Assembly (NCBI GenBank): GCA_017445525.1
Contig: JAFSTZ010000425.1
Location: 1 to 7,657, forward strand
Direction of reading: 5' to 3'
DNA: 7,657 nt
Origin: Eubacterium sp.
GTDB lineage: Bacteria; Bacillota; Clostridia; Lachnospirales; Lachnospiraceae
Part shown: one piece after another, positions 1 through 5,637 of the stretch
Layout of the letters: every line of letters begins with the position of its first letter
Position numbering within the stretch: position 1 is the stretch's first letter
Program-made: the position numbers and the translations under genes
Notes under the pieces: model-generated
What the model was told of the DNA's origin: nothing
What the model saw: only the letters and a program-made list of their open reading frames with translations
Databases searched by the model: none

Positions 1-129
1 GAAACAGCTTCAAAACCCGCGAAAAACAGCGATGAGAAGCTCAGAAAGATGGAAGGTATGAACCAGTATGACGCCCGTGCAAATGCTTTCGTTTATCGGT
101 TGTATACGACCGCTGATTACAGAGCCTGA
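1..129 (+). CDS. C-terminal end of an unrecognised protein (partial)
   Basis: Frame 1 is open from the left edge to a TGA at 127-129 and gives 42 residues, ending in AFVYRLYTTADYRA. The piece is charged at first (several Lys, Glu and Asp) and then aromatic-rich, with no membrane segment or cysteine motif. I do not recognise the family. Support for coding is moderate: the codons look like those of the neighbouring genes and the frame closes shortly before a new ribosome binding site and a terminator hairpin. The start lies outside the window, so length, function and operon membership cannot be judged. It could be a chance open frame. Confidence 0.4.
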   Translation, partial: ETASKPAKNSDEKLRKMEGMNQYDARANAFVYRLYTTADYRA

Positions 130-164
130 AAAGTAACCCAAACCGGCATGATAAGGAGGAAAAC

Positions 165-218
165 ATGCTAAACAACTTAACAAACGGGAGAGATGCTTCC
201 CGAAACGCATCAAAATAA
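165..218 (+). CDS. Possible 17-residue peptide behind a strong Shine-Dalgarno
   Basis: An AAGGAGG at 153-159 sits five bases before an ATG at 165, which opens an 18-codon frame ending at TAA 216-218 (peptide MLNNLTNGRDASRNASK). The ribosome binding site is better than that of several real genes here, and the stop codon abuts the terminator hairpin at 219. Against it, the peptide is very short, Asn-rich, hydrophilic and matches nothing I know. It may be a real short ORF, the remnant of a decayed gene, or chance. An inverted repeat (CGGGA 185-189 with TCCCG 198-202) lies within it. Confidence 0.2.
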   Translation: MLNNLTNGRDASRNASK

Positions 219-253
219 CGCCCTTTACCGCGGTAGGATCACGGTAAGGGGCG
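212..253 (-). terminator. Rho-independent terminator between converging genes
   Basis: Arms at 219-230 and 242-253 pair over 12 positions, with one G-U wobble and an 11-base loop. Read on the minus strand, the stem follows the stop of the small cysteine-rich gene by 14 bases and is followed by TTATTTT (complement of 212-218), a typical terminator tail. Read on the plus strand, the stem follows the short frame ending at 218, with only a weak ATTTCTATT tail. It is therefore best as a minus-strand terminator and may also work weakly in the other direction. Confidence 0.72.
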
Positions 254-267
254 ATTTCTATTACATC

Positions 268-438
268 TTACATCTGATGTCTGACTATCTTGTAGTCATC
301 ATTATCTTGATAATATGGGCACTTTTTAGACTTATCAGCCAGAAACCTGGCATACTCATCCTCATCCAACTGCAAGTCGCAGTACTCCTCCCCATCATCA
401 TCCATCAGATAATATGAACAGGTCTCACACTCACCCAT
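268..438 (-). CDS. Small four-cysteine protein, DUF6472-like
   Basis: This 56-residue frame starts at ATG (436-438) and ends at TAA (268-270). A perfect AAGGAGG (443-449) precedes the start at close spacing. The protein begins MGECETCSYY and has cysteines at residues 4, 7, 20 and 40, the last followed by Pro-Tyr-Tyr. An acidic middle (LDEDEYARFL) leads to a C-terminal YKIVRHQM. The CxxC, lone Cys and CPYY arrangement suggests a small metal-binding, probably zinc, fold. From memory it matches DUF6472, a family of small proteins of unknown function in Lachnospiraceae and relatives. It has no signal peptide or membrane segment and should be cytosolic. It is read in the same direction as the decarboxylase operon but lies beyond that operon's terminator-like hairpin, so it probably has its own promoter, which I could not identify. 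The reading frame is well supported; the molecular function is unknown. Confidence 0.82.
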   Translation of the reverse strand: MGECETCSYYLMDDDGEEYCDLQLDEDEYARFLADKSKKCPYYQDNDDYKIVRHQM

Positions 439-546
439 TTTCCCTCCTTATCTATTGTTGAGGAACGATGCCGAGAACCATCTCCAATCCATCCAACATG
501 CTGATTCATGCACAAGAATAATCAGGTCTTAACAAATTACGCACAT

Positions 547-686
547 AAAAAGAGCATATGTGAAGTGGTTTCAGTGAAGGGCCTGTCGCGAACGCCGGTG
601 CGCAGGCTTGGTCTTCTCAAGCCGCACACCGCTGCGTTCGGGAATGGTGCAAGCGGAGCCCTGAACGAAACCATTCACATATGCTC
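547..686 (-). terminator. 135-nt extended hairpin with T-run after oadA (terminator or structured RNA)
   Basis: Arms at the two ends of 552-686 are complementary: 13 perfect pairs (GAGCATATGTGAA with TTCACATATGCTC), then 7 pairs after a one-base bulge, a small internal loop and 5 more pairs. Inside, an asymmetric loop of about 17 by 6 bases leads to a second stem (7 pairs, a two-base bulge, 8 pairs, then GGCTTG with CAAGCC) capped by a seven-base loop. On the minus strand the outer stem is followed directly by TTTTT (547-551), 17 bases beyond the oadA stop. It can thus end the operon transcript, but ordinary terminators are far shorter. It may be a 3'-UTR RNA, a small stand-alone RNA or a miniature inverted-repeat element used as a terminator. 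No target-site duplication is obvious at its ends. Confidence 0.7.
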
Positions 687-702
687 GTACTATCGTAACA
701 GC

Positions 703-2115
703 TTACACCGGATAAACCTTGTTCTCCGTATCGGCGATGGTCGGATCAACCTTGGTTCTCTGTGTCTGACGATACTTGAAGAACTCAGTAGCCACCTGCG
801 GAAACAGAGCATATGAGAGCACATCCTCATCCTGCTCCTTGTACTCCTTCATCTCCTCCTCAAGCTTCTTCAGCTGTGGCTCGATAAGATCTGCCGGACG
901 ACATGTGATCGGCTTGGTGTCACCGATACACTTTTTCTGAACCTCAGGATCAAACGGCTTTACTGTCTGGCCGAACTCTCCGGAAAGGATCTTCTTTGAC
1001 TCCTTGGTCACCATCTTGTATCTCTCACCCGTAACCACGTTCAGCACAGCCTGTGTGCCGACGATCTGGGATGACGGTGTAACGAGCGGCGGATCTCCGA
1101 AGTCCTTGCGCACTCTCGGAACCTCCTCGAGCACCTCGCGGAACTTGTCCTCCTGTCCCATCTCTTTCAGCTGTGAAACGAGGTTGGAAAGCATACCACC
1201 CGGAACCTGATAACGAAGTGTATTGATGTTTACTCCGAGCACCTTGGTAGAGAGCAGTCCGCTTTCGATAGCTTCCTCTCTCATCGGTCGGAAGTAATCA
1301 GCAATCTCTGACAAAAGCTCCTGATCAAATCCTGTATCATATGGAGTTCCTCTGAATGTCTCAACCATAACCTCCGTAGCCGGCTGGCTGGTACCAAGTG
1401 CAAACGGACTCATAGCTGTGTCGATGATATCACAACCCGCCTCAACTGCCTTCAAATATGTCATGGAAGCAACTCCTGAGGTATAGTGTGTGTGAAGATC
1501 GATCGGAAGCGCCGTTGCCTCTTTGAGAGCTCCTACAAGCTCTGCAGCCTTATACGGAGTAAGAAGACCGGCCATATCCTTGATACAAAGTGACTTAGCA
1601 CCCATATCCTCGATCTTCTTTGCAATATCTTTCCAATAATCAAGTGTATATGCATCACCCAAAGTATATGAAAGGGCGATCTGAGCATGAGCATTTTCCT
1701 TGTTGGCAGCCTTTACGGCGGTTTCAAGGTTCCTGATATCATTCAGGCAGTCAAAGATCCTGATGATATCGATACCGTTTGCAACGGATTTCTGAACAAA
1801 ATACTCTACCACATCATCTGCATAGTGATTGTAGCCAAGGATATTCTGTCCACGGAAAAGCATCTGAAGCTTGGTGTTTTTGATCTTGTCACGCAGCTTG
1901 CGGAGTCTCTCCCACGGATCCTCCTTGAGGAATCTCAGGCAGGCATCAAATGTAGCACCGCCCCAGCACTCGATAGCGTGATATCCGACTTTATCGAGTT
2001 TCTCTGCTATAGGCAGCATCTGCTCCGTAGTCATACGGGTCGCGATCAGCGACTGATGCGCATCACGCAGTATGGTCTCCGTGATCTTCACGGGTTTCTT
2101 CTCTATATCAGCCAT
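703..2115 (-). CDS. oadA: Oxaloacetate decarboxylase alpha / transcarboxylase 5S-type carboxyltransferase
   Basis: This 470-residue protein belongs to the pyruvate carboxylase/OadA/transcarboxylase-5S family, which moves a carboxyl group between oxaloacetate (or pyruvate) and biotin in the cytosol. A TIM-barrel domain fills roughly residues 10-300. It carries TILRDAHQS with metal ligand Asp18, FRGQNILGYNHYAD (87-100), IDIIRIFDCLND (115-126), the carboxylation-prone Lys179 in CIKDMAG, and the metal histidines His208 and His210 in HTHYTSG. A post-barrel helical part includes YQVPGGM (302-308). The protein ends without the Ala/Pro linker and AMKM biotin domain found in enteric OadA, so biotin must come from the separate carrier encoded two genes upstream. 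This split layout matches the 5S subunit. AAGGAGA (2122-2128) lies six bases before the ATG. It is the last gene of the operon, 22 bases after oadB. All expected catalytic residues are present. Confidence 0.93.
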   Translation of the reverse strand: MADIEKKPVKITETILRDAHQSLIATRMTTEQMLPIAEKLDKVGYHAIECWGGATFDACLRFLKEDPWERLRKLRDKIKNTKLQMLFRGQNILGYNHYADDVVEYFVQKSVANGIDIIRIFDCLNDIRNLETAVKAANKENAHAQIALSYTLGDAYTLDYWKDIAKKIEDMGAKSLCIKDMAGLLTPYKAAELVGALKEATALPIDLHTHYTSGVASMTYLKAVEAGCDIIDTAMSPFALGTSQPATEVMVETFRGTPYDTGFDQELLSEIADYFRPMREEAIESGLLSTKVLGVNINTLRYQVPGGMLSNLVSQLKEMGQEDKFREVLEEVPRVRKDFGDPPLVTPSSQIVGTQAVLNVVTGERYKMVTKESKKILSGEFGQTVKPFDPEVQKKCIGDTKPITCRPADLIEPQLKKLEEEMKEYKEQDEDVLSYALFPQVATEFFKYRQTQRTKVDPTIADTENKVYPV

Positions 2116-2137
2116 AATTATTCTCCTTTATAGTTAT

Positions 2138-3274
2138 TTAGATGCCAAAGATGGCCATAAACACGCCCGCGGCGACCGCTGTACCTATAACGCCGGCAAC
2201 ATTCGGTCCCATGGCATGCATCAACAGGAAGTTGGTCGGATCCTCTTCGGCACCAACCTTCTGGGAAACTCGCGCCGCCATAGGCACGGCAGACACGCCC
2301 GCAGATCCGATGAGCGGATTTATCTTTCCTTTCGTCACAACATACATCAGCTTTCCAAAAAGAACGCCCGCTGCGGTACCGACAGCAAATGCCACCAGAC
2401 CGAGCACAACTATCTTCAGTGTATCTACCTGAAGGAAGTTTGCACCGGATGTCTTTGCACCTACGGATGTACCGAGCAGTATGACTACTATATACATAAG
2501 TGCGTTCGATGCTGTCTCTGTAAGCTGTTTAACCACACCGGACTCGCGGAAGAGGTTACCCAGCATAAGCATACCAACCAGAGGTGCAGTCGTCGGAAGT
2601 ATCAGACATACAACCACGGTAACGACTATCGGGAACAGGATACGCTCAAGCTTCGACACAGGTCTCAGCTGATCCATCTTTACCCGACGCTCCTTCTTTG
2701 TGGTAAGAAGCCTCATGATAGGCGGCTGTATGATAGGCACAAGCGACATATATGAGTACGCCGCGACTGCTATGGGGCCCATCAGGTCTGTCTGACCAAG
2801 TTTTCCTGCAAGGAAGATGGAAGTAGGTCCGTCAGCTCCGCCTATGATGGAGATAGCTGCTGCTCCCTTGCCGTTGAAGCCCATAACGATGGCCATAATA
2901 TAAGCCGAAAAAATACCAAACTGCGCAGCCGCTCCCAGAAGAAAGCTCTTGGGATTGGCTATCAAAGGCGCAAAGTCCGTCATCGCGCCTACACCGAGGA
3001 AAATCAGTGATGGCAGGATACTCCACTCATCCAGCTTAAAGAAGTAGCTGAGGAGTCCTCCCGCTTCATTGCCTGCGGCATCCTTCATAATATCCGGATA
3101 AATATTCACCAGCAGCATTCCAAACGCTATCGGTACCAGCAAAAGCGGCTCATAACCCTTTTTGATCGCAAGATATAAAAACAGAAACGCGACCAGGATC
3201 ATAACATAATTTCGCCAGTCAAGAGTGCCGTTGAAAAAGGCTGTCTGGTGGATAAGATTTTCAAGTAGTTCCAT
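2138..3274 (-). CDS. oadB: Na+-translocating decarboxylase beta subunit
   Basis: This is the integral-membrane beta subunit shared by oxaloacetate, methylmalonyl-CoA and glutaconyl-CoA decarboxylases. It releases CO2 from carboxybiotin and couples this to Na+ export. The 378-residue chain is within the family's normal length and has about nine or ten hydrophobic segments from residue 22 to the C-terminus. The key motif [10 protein letters not shown] lies at 145-154; its Asp148 corresponds to the essential Asp203 of the Klebsiella enzyme. [15 protein letters not shown] (171-185) carries the region's conserved tyrosine, and GPNVAG (356-361) lies near the end. The first in-frame ATG (3286) overlaps the Shine-Dalgarno GGAGG (3280-3284) and cannot use it, so I chose the ATG at 3274, five bases beyond it, giving MELLENLI. 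It lies 42 bases after the biotin carrier gene and 22 bases before oadA. It looks intact. Confidence 0.94.
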   Translation of the reverse strand: MELLENLIHQTAFFNGTLDWRNYVMILVAFLFLYLAIKKGYEPLLLVPIAFGMLLVNIYPDIMKDAAGNEAGGLLSYFFKLDEWSILPSLIFLGVGAMTDFAPLIANPKSFLLGAAAQFGIFSAYIMAIVMGFNGKGAAAISIIGGADGPTSIFLAGKLGQTDLMGPIAVAAYSYMSLVPIIQPPIMRLLTTKKERRVKMDQLRPVSKLERILFPIVVTVVVCLILPTTAPLVGMLMLGNLFRESGVVKQLTETASNALMYIVVILLGTSVGAKTSGANFLQVDTLKIVVLGLVAFAVGTAAGVLFGKLMYVVTKGKINPLIGSAGVSAVPMAARVSQKVGAEEDPTNFLLMHAMGPNVAGVIGTAVAAGVFMAIFGI

Positions 3275-3279
3275 ATCAT

Positions 3280-3284
3280 CCTCC
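3280..3284 (-). promoter_or_regulatory. Shine-Dalgarno that decides the oadB start
   Basis: Read on the minus strand the sequence is ATGGAGGATGATATGGAA. The GGAGG overlaps the first in-frame ATG, so only the in-frame ATG at 3274, at five-base spacing, is properly placed. A middle ATG (3279) is out of frame. Confidence 0.7.
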
Positions 3285-3316
3285 ATTTCGGAACGTCAGT
3301 TCTAAACACAGCCTTA

Positions 3317-3694
3317 TCAGTTAAGAGTTGCCAGCACATCTCCTGCCTCCACGGCAGCTCCCGATGCAACATTTATGGTAGCGATGGTTCCGTCCTGCGG
3401 AGCCACAACCTCGTTTTCCATCTTCATAGCTTCGAGAAGAAGGATCACATCGCCCTTTGTAACCGACTGTCCCTCGGAAGCCTTGATAGAAAGGATCTTT
3501 CCGGGCATAGGTGCCTTAACCTTCACAGCACCTGCAGATCCTGACGCAGCCGGCGCTGCAGCCGGTGCCGGTGCCGGAGCCGCAGCAGGTGCGGGCTTAG
3601 GTGTCGCAGCAGCCGCAGGTGCAGCTCCTGCTCCCTTCTCCTCCACGGTTACATCATACATATTGCCGTTTACCGTAATCGTATAGTTCTTCAT
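3317..3694 (-). CDS. Biotin carboxyl carrier protein of the decarboxylase (gamma/1.3S type)
   Basis: This is the swinging-arm subunit that carries CO2 on biotin between the carboxyltransferase sites and the membrane pump. The 125-residue chain has a short N-terminal strand region (MKNYTITVNGNMYDVTVEE). A very Ala/Pro-rich flexible linker follows at about residues 21-57, then a biotinyl domain from about 58 to 125. The domain has the acceptor motif EAMKMENEV with Lys91 as the biotinylated residue, and the usual MPGKILSI and GDVLATLN edges. The size and layout match the 1.3S subunit of transcarboxylase and the Veillonella MmdC carrier. The start at 3694 was chosen because the upstream in-frame ATG (3706) overlaps the Shine-Dalgarno and the next (3697) is only two bases from it. 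It follows the OadG-like gene after an AT-rich 88-base gap. The linker's repeated GCA/GCC and CCG codons are low complexity. Confidence 0.95.
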   Translation of the reverse strand: MKNYTITVNGNMYDVTVEEKGAGAAPAAAATPKPAPAAAPAPAPAAAPAASGSAGAVKVKAPMPGKILSIKASEGQSVTKGDVILLLEAMKMENEVVAPQDGTIATINVASGAAVEAGDVLATLN

Positions 3695-3782
3695 CATTTC
3701 CTCCATTCTATATCGACATTTATGTCAATATATTACTTTTTCTTTATAAATATTACTAAATATCTCAATCTTACTATTTATA
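3695..3782 (-). other. AT-rich intercistronic gap inside the operon
   Basis: These 88 bases separate the OadG-like stop from the biotin carrier start, while the other gaps in the operon are 4, 42 and 22 bases. The stretch is strongly A/T-rich and has an inverted repeat GACAT/ATGTC (3715-3726) and a TTGACA on the minus strand, but no -10 box at correct spacing from it. It has no strong stem followed by a T-run. It may be an RNA processing site or a weak internal promoter; neither is shown. Confidence 0.4.
3700..3704 (-). promoter_or_regulatory. Shine-Dalgarno that decides the biotin carrier start
   Basis: Minus-strand ATGGAGGAAATGATGAAG contains three in-frame ATGs. The first overlaps GGAGG, the second lies two bases after it and the third (3694) five bases after it. 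The third is therefore the best start. The pattern repeats the one seen at oadB. Confidence 0.65.
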
Positions 3783-4118
3783 TCAAAAATTACGTTTTCT
3801 GATAGACCTTATAACAAGTCCGTCAGGCGATACCGGAACACCGGTTTCCTCGGTCATACTCGCCGCTATAGCCGCTGCGATCACGGCTACTATCTCGCCA
3901 TCCGTCGTTTTCTTTACCGGTGCAGCCTGTGGTGCCGGCGCAGCCTTCGGAGCCTCCTTCTTTACCGGTTCGGGTGCCTTTTCTTTTTTCTCAAAAAGCT
4001 TTGGCACGAACTTGAGCAACCAGATAACGAAAGAGATCAGGATAAGTACGGCAAACACCGTACCCATAGCTACGCCTGTATGCATCAGGGCAACGGGAAT
4101 AGTTATCTCCTCCACCAT
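3783..4118 (-). CDS. OadG/MmdD-like membrane anchor subunit of Na+ pump decarboxylase
   Basis: This is a small subunit that holds the cytosolic carboxyltransferase to the membrane pump. The 111-residue protein has one clear transmembrane helix at about 13-36 (GVAMGTVFAVLILISFVIWL), then a Lys/Glu and Ala/Pro-rich linker (44-70) facing the cytosol. A conserved-looking C-terminal piece (about 74-111) contains EIVAVIAAAIAASM and ends IRSIRKRNF. From family knowledge this tail resembles the assembly segment shared by the delta and epsilon subunits of Veillonella methylmalonyl-CoA decarboxylase, here fused to the anchor. The ATG lies four bases after the stop of the carboxyltransferase gene. Its ribosome binding site (AGGTGA) overlaps that TGA stop, which suggests translational coupling. 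Subunits of this kind diverge fast, so the call rests on topology, tail and context. Confidence 0.85.
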   Translation of the reverse strand: MVEEITIPVALMHTGVAMGTVFAVLILISFVIWLLKFVPKLFEKKEKAPEPVKKEAPKAAPAPQAAPVKKTTDGEIVAVIAAAIAASMTEETGVPVSPDGLVIRSIRKRNF

Positions 4119-4122
4119 AGCA

Positions 4123-5442
4123 TCACCTCATTCCGAACATCTGAAGTGCATATATCAGATGCTTTCTTGTGTCAGCCATCGGGATGACATTATCAACATA
4201 ACCTCTCTTGGCAGCTCCCGATGCTCCTTCCTGAAGCTCACGATAAGTATTCTCATCAACACCGACCGCCTCTGCTGCCAGCTTGGCATCCATGGTTCCC
4301 ACCTTCGCAGTGTCGAGAGCCAATACCAGATCAGCGCCGATATGTTTGGAGTTCATGGACAGATAAGCGCTTCCGAAAGCCTCACCGATGATCACGTTTA
4401 CCTTAGGAACATCAGCACTGGCAAAAGCATAAGTCAGGTCCGCAACCTTACGTCCGATCCTCTTCTCAGCGTACATCTTTGAATCGTAGTTTTTAACATT
4501 GGTCAGTGTAATGATAGGAATGCAGAACGAATCACAGAAATATACAAACTGTTCCGCCTTGTGACAAGCCCTGACAGACAGAACACCCTCCTCGGAGTTA
4601 GCAATAAATCCAACGGTTGTTCCATCCAGCGTAGCGAGTCCGACAGACATCTCTTCACCGAACTCGGACTTCAGTTCTATAAATGAACCACTGTCTGCAA
4701 CAGCTTCTATAGCGTCACGCCCGAAACCAAGATCTGCTATGGTACGATTGATATCGTCCGTGGAAGGTTTCTCCGCCGGCATACCTGCATTGGCAGGAAG
4801 GATATCAACCAGATCACGAAGCTTGTTCAAAACATCGATCTCACTGTCGCACACGATATCAACATTTCCGTTCTGAGCCTGAAAAGCCGCCTTGGTCGTG
4901 TCACATTTCTCTTTGAAATTACCCTCGACAGCGTTGGGCGAATTGACAAAAAGAGCACCGCCCTCGGCATCCATAACCGTTATATCCGAAAGTGCTGACG
5001 AGATGGCCACACCTCCGCCACAGCTGCCGAGAATGGCAGTAAGCTGCGGAATCACGCCGGAAGCCTGAACCTTCTTCATATAAATCTCTCCGAAGCCGGC
5101 GATAGCATCGAGCGACTCCTCGATACGTATGCCCGCACAGTCGATAAGACCTATGATGGGCGCCCCGGCCTTGATAGCCATCTGATAGAGAGATGCGATC
5201 TTCTTTGCATGCATCTCGCCGATGGCTCCGTTCATACCGGAAGCATCCTGACTGTAAACAAATACGAGATCCTCGCCGATCACACCGTACCCGGTGATAA
5301 CTCCGTCGGCAGGTACCTCCTTCTCATCCATGTTGAAATCAGTGCTGCGCTTCGTGACCATGGCGCCGATCTCAACAAAGCTGTTTGCGTCGACCAATGC
5401 TTCTATCCTTGCTCTGGCCGACAGTTTTGCCGTGTTGCTCAT
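4123..5442 (-). CDS. Acyl-CoA carboxyltransferase, MmdA / 12S-like, divergent short form
   Basis: This is the first gene of the operon, a 439-residue protein of the biotin-dependent acyl-CoA carboxyltransferase family (MmdA, PccB, AccB and transcarboxylase 12S), which moves CO2 between an acyl-CoA and carrier-bound biotin. Two crotonase-type halves are visible. The N-half has KLSARARIEALVD (6-18), GAIGEMHAKKI (72-82), IDCAGIRIEESLDAIAGFGE (100-119) and the oxyanion-hole stretch GSCGGGVAISSALSD (139-153). The C-half has SFIELKSEFGEEMSVGLA (253-270) and GEAFGSAYLSMNSKHIGADL (353-372). It is some 60-80 residues shorter than typical MmdA, mainly at the N-terminus, and the PGFLPG-type motif of the C-half is replaced by TNVKNYDSKMYAEKR (314-328). 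The substrate is therefore uncertain: methylmalonyl-CoA, malonyl-CoA or another acyl-CoA. The start at 5442 has GGGAGG (5449-5454) six bases upstream; longer in-frame extensions lack a ribosome binding site and would cross the leader. Confidence 0.88.
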   Translation of the reverse strand: MSNTAKLSARARIEALVDANSFVEIGAMVTKRSTDFNMDEKEVPADGVITGYGVIGEDLVFVYSQDASGMNGAIGEMHAKKIASLYQMAIKAGAPIIGLIDCAGIRIEESLDAIAGFGEIYMKKVQASGVIPQLTAILGSCGGGVAISSALSDITVMDAEGGALFVNSPNAVEGNFKEKCDTTKAAFQAQNGNVDIVCDSEIDVLNKLRDLVDILPANAGMPAEKPSTDDINRTIADLGFGRDAIEAVADSGSFIELKSEFGEEMSVGLATLDGTTVGFIANSEEGVLSVRACHKAEQFVYFCDSFCIPIITLTNVKNYDSKMYAEKRIGRKVADLTYAFASADVPKVNVIIGEAFGSAYLSMNSKHIGADLVLALDTAKVGTMDAKLAAEAVGVDENTYRELQEGASGAAKRGYVDNVIPMADTRKHLIYALQMFGMR

Positions 5443-5460
5443 GAACAACCTCCCTTTCAC

Positions 5461-5499
5461 CACATGTCGGGTATATGATCTTTCACGCCTCAACATGTG
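5461..5499 (-). promoter_or_regulatory. ACATGT inverted repeat in the decarboxylase operon leader
   Basis: CACATGT (5461-5467) and ACATGTG (5493-5499) are complementary and enclose 25 bases, just upstream of the GGGAGG ribosome binding site. Each core ACATGT is itself palindromic, and the two cores are 31 bases apart, about three helical turns. The pair could form a leader stem-loop in the RNA or act as two operator sites on the DNA. No known regulator is assigned. Confidence 0.35.
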
Positions 5500-5531
5500 T
5501 AGTATTTTATAAAAAATCAAATTTTAATCCG

Positions 5532-5566
5532 ATTATAATCATACAGCTTTTTTCCGCTCTTGGCAA
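5532..5566 (-). promoter_or_regulatory. Promoter of the decarboxylase operon
   Basis: On the minus strand, TTGCCA (complement of 5561-5566) is followed after 17 bases by TATGAT (5538-5543), which has a TG dinucleotide just before it (tgTATGAT). A perfect TATAAT (5532-5537) directly adjoins it as an alternative -10 box. The predicted start of transcription is near 5525-5531, leaving a leader of about 85 bases. It is a sigma-A type promoter by inspection. Confidence 0.6.
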
Positions 5567-5570
5567 CTGT

Positions 5571-5592
5571 TTTTTTTGATTTTTCAAAAAAA
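5571..5592. other. A/T palindrome between the divergent promoters
   Basis: TTTTTTTGA (5571-5579) and TCAAAAAAA (5584-5592) form a perfect 9-base inverted repeat around a four-T centre. It lies just upstream of the -35 boxes of both promoters. It could act as A-tract UP-type sequence for both, a bend, or a binding site. A hairpin role in RNA is unlikely, since neither promoter's transcript contains it. Confidence 0.4.
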
Positions 5593-5637
5593 TATTTCCG
5601 TCCCTGTGATCGACCGTACTTTTTTCATAAATTTATG

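Noticed and set aside
193..417. Plus-strand hydrophobic 74-residue frame that looks like a small membrane toxin
   Set aside because: It lies antisense to the acidic, Asp/Glu-rich small cysteine gene, and antisense of such codons naturally yields Ile, Leu and Val. It has no well-spaced ribosome binding site and overlaps the terminator hairpin.
552..686. 6S RNA gene
   Set aside because: The single-hairpin outline with an asymmetric inner loop is suggestive. However, the element is about 135 nt against the usual 180-200, no own promoter was found, and no conserved 6S bubble sequence was recognised.
806..815. Second copy of AGAGCATATG, matching the hairpin foot at 551-560
   Set aside because: It is a 10-base match inside oadA coding sequence without the rest of the element. 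This is most likely chance.
508..816. Plus-strand 102-residue frame across the long hairpin
   Set aside because: It runs through the inverted repeat and into the antisense of oadA, with no ribosome binding site or recognisable protein features.
2072..2755. Plus-strand 227-residue frame, rich in Cys and His
   Set aside because: It is antisense to oadB, whose family motifs are unmistakable. The Cys/His richness is a by-product of the antisense frame.
3535..3630. Short tandem repeat-like GC-rich stretch
   Set aside because: It is the coding sequence of the Ala/Pro linker of the biotin carrier protein, expected in this family.
5443..5520. 26-residue N-terminal extension of the acyl-CoA carboxyltransferase
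   Set aside because: It would cover the leader inverted repeat and begin beside the predicted -10 boxes, where there is no ribosome binding site. The start at 5442 has GGGAGG at good spacing.
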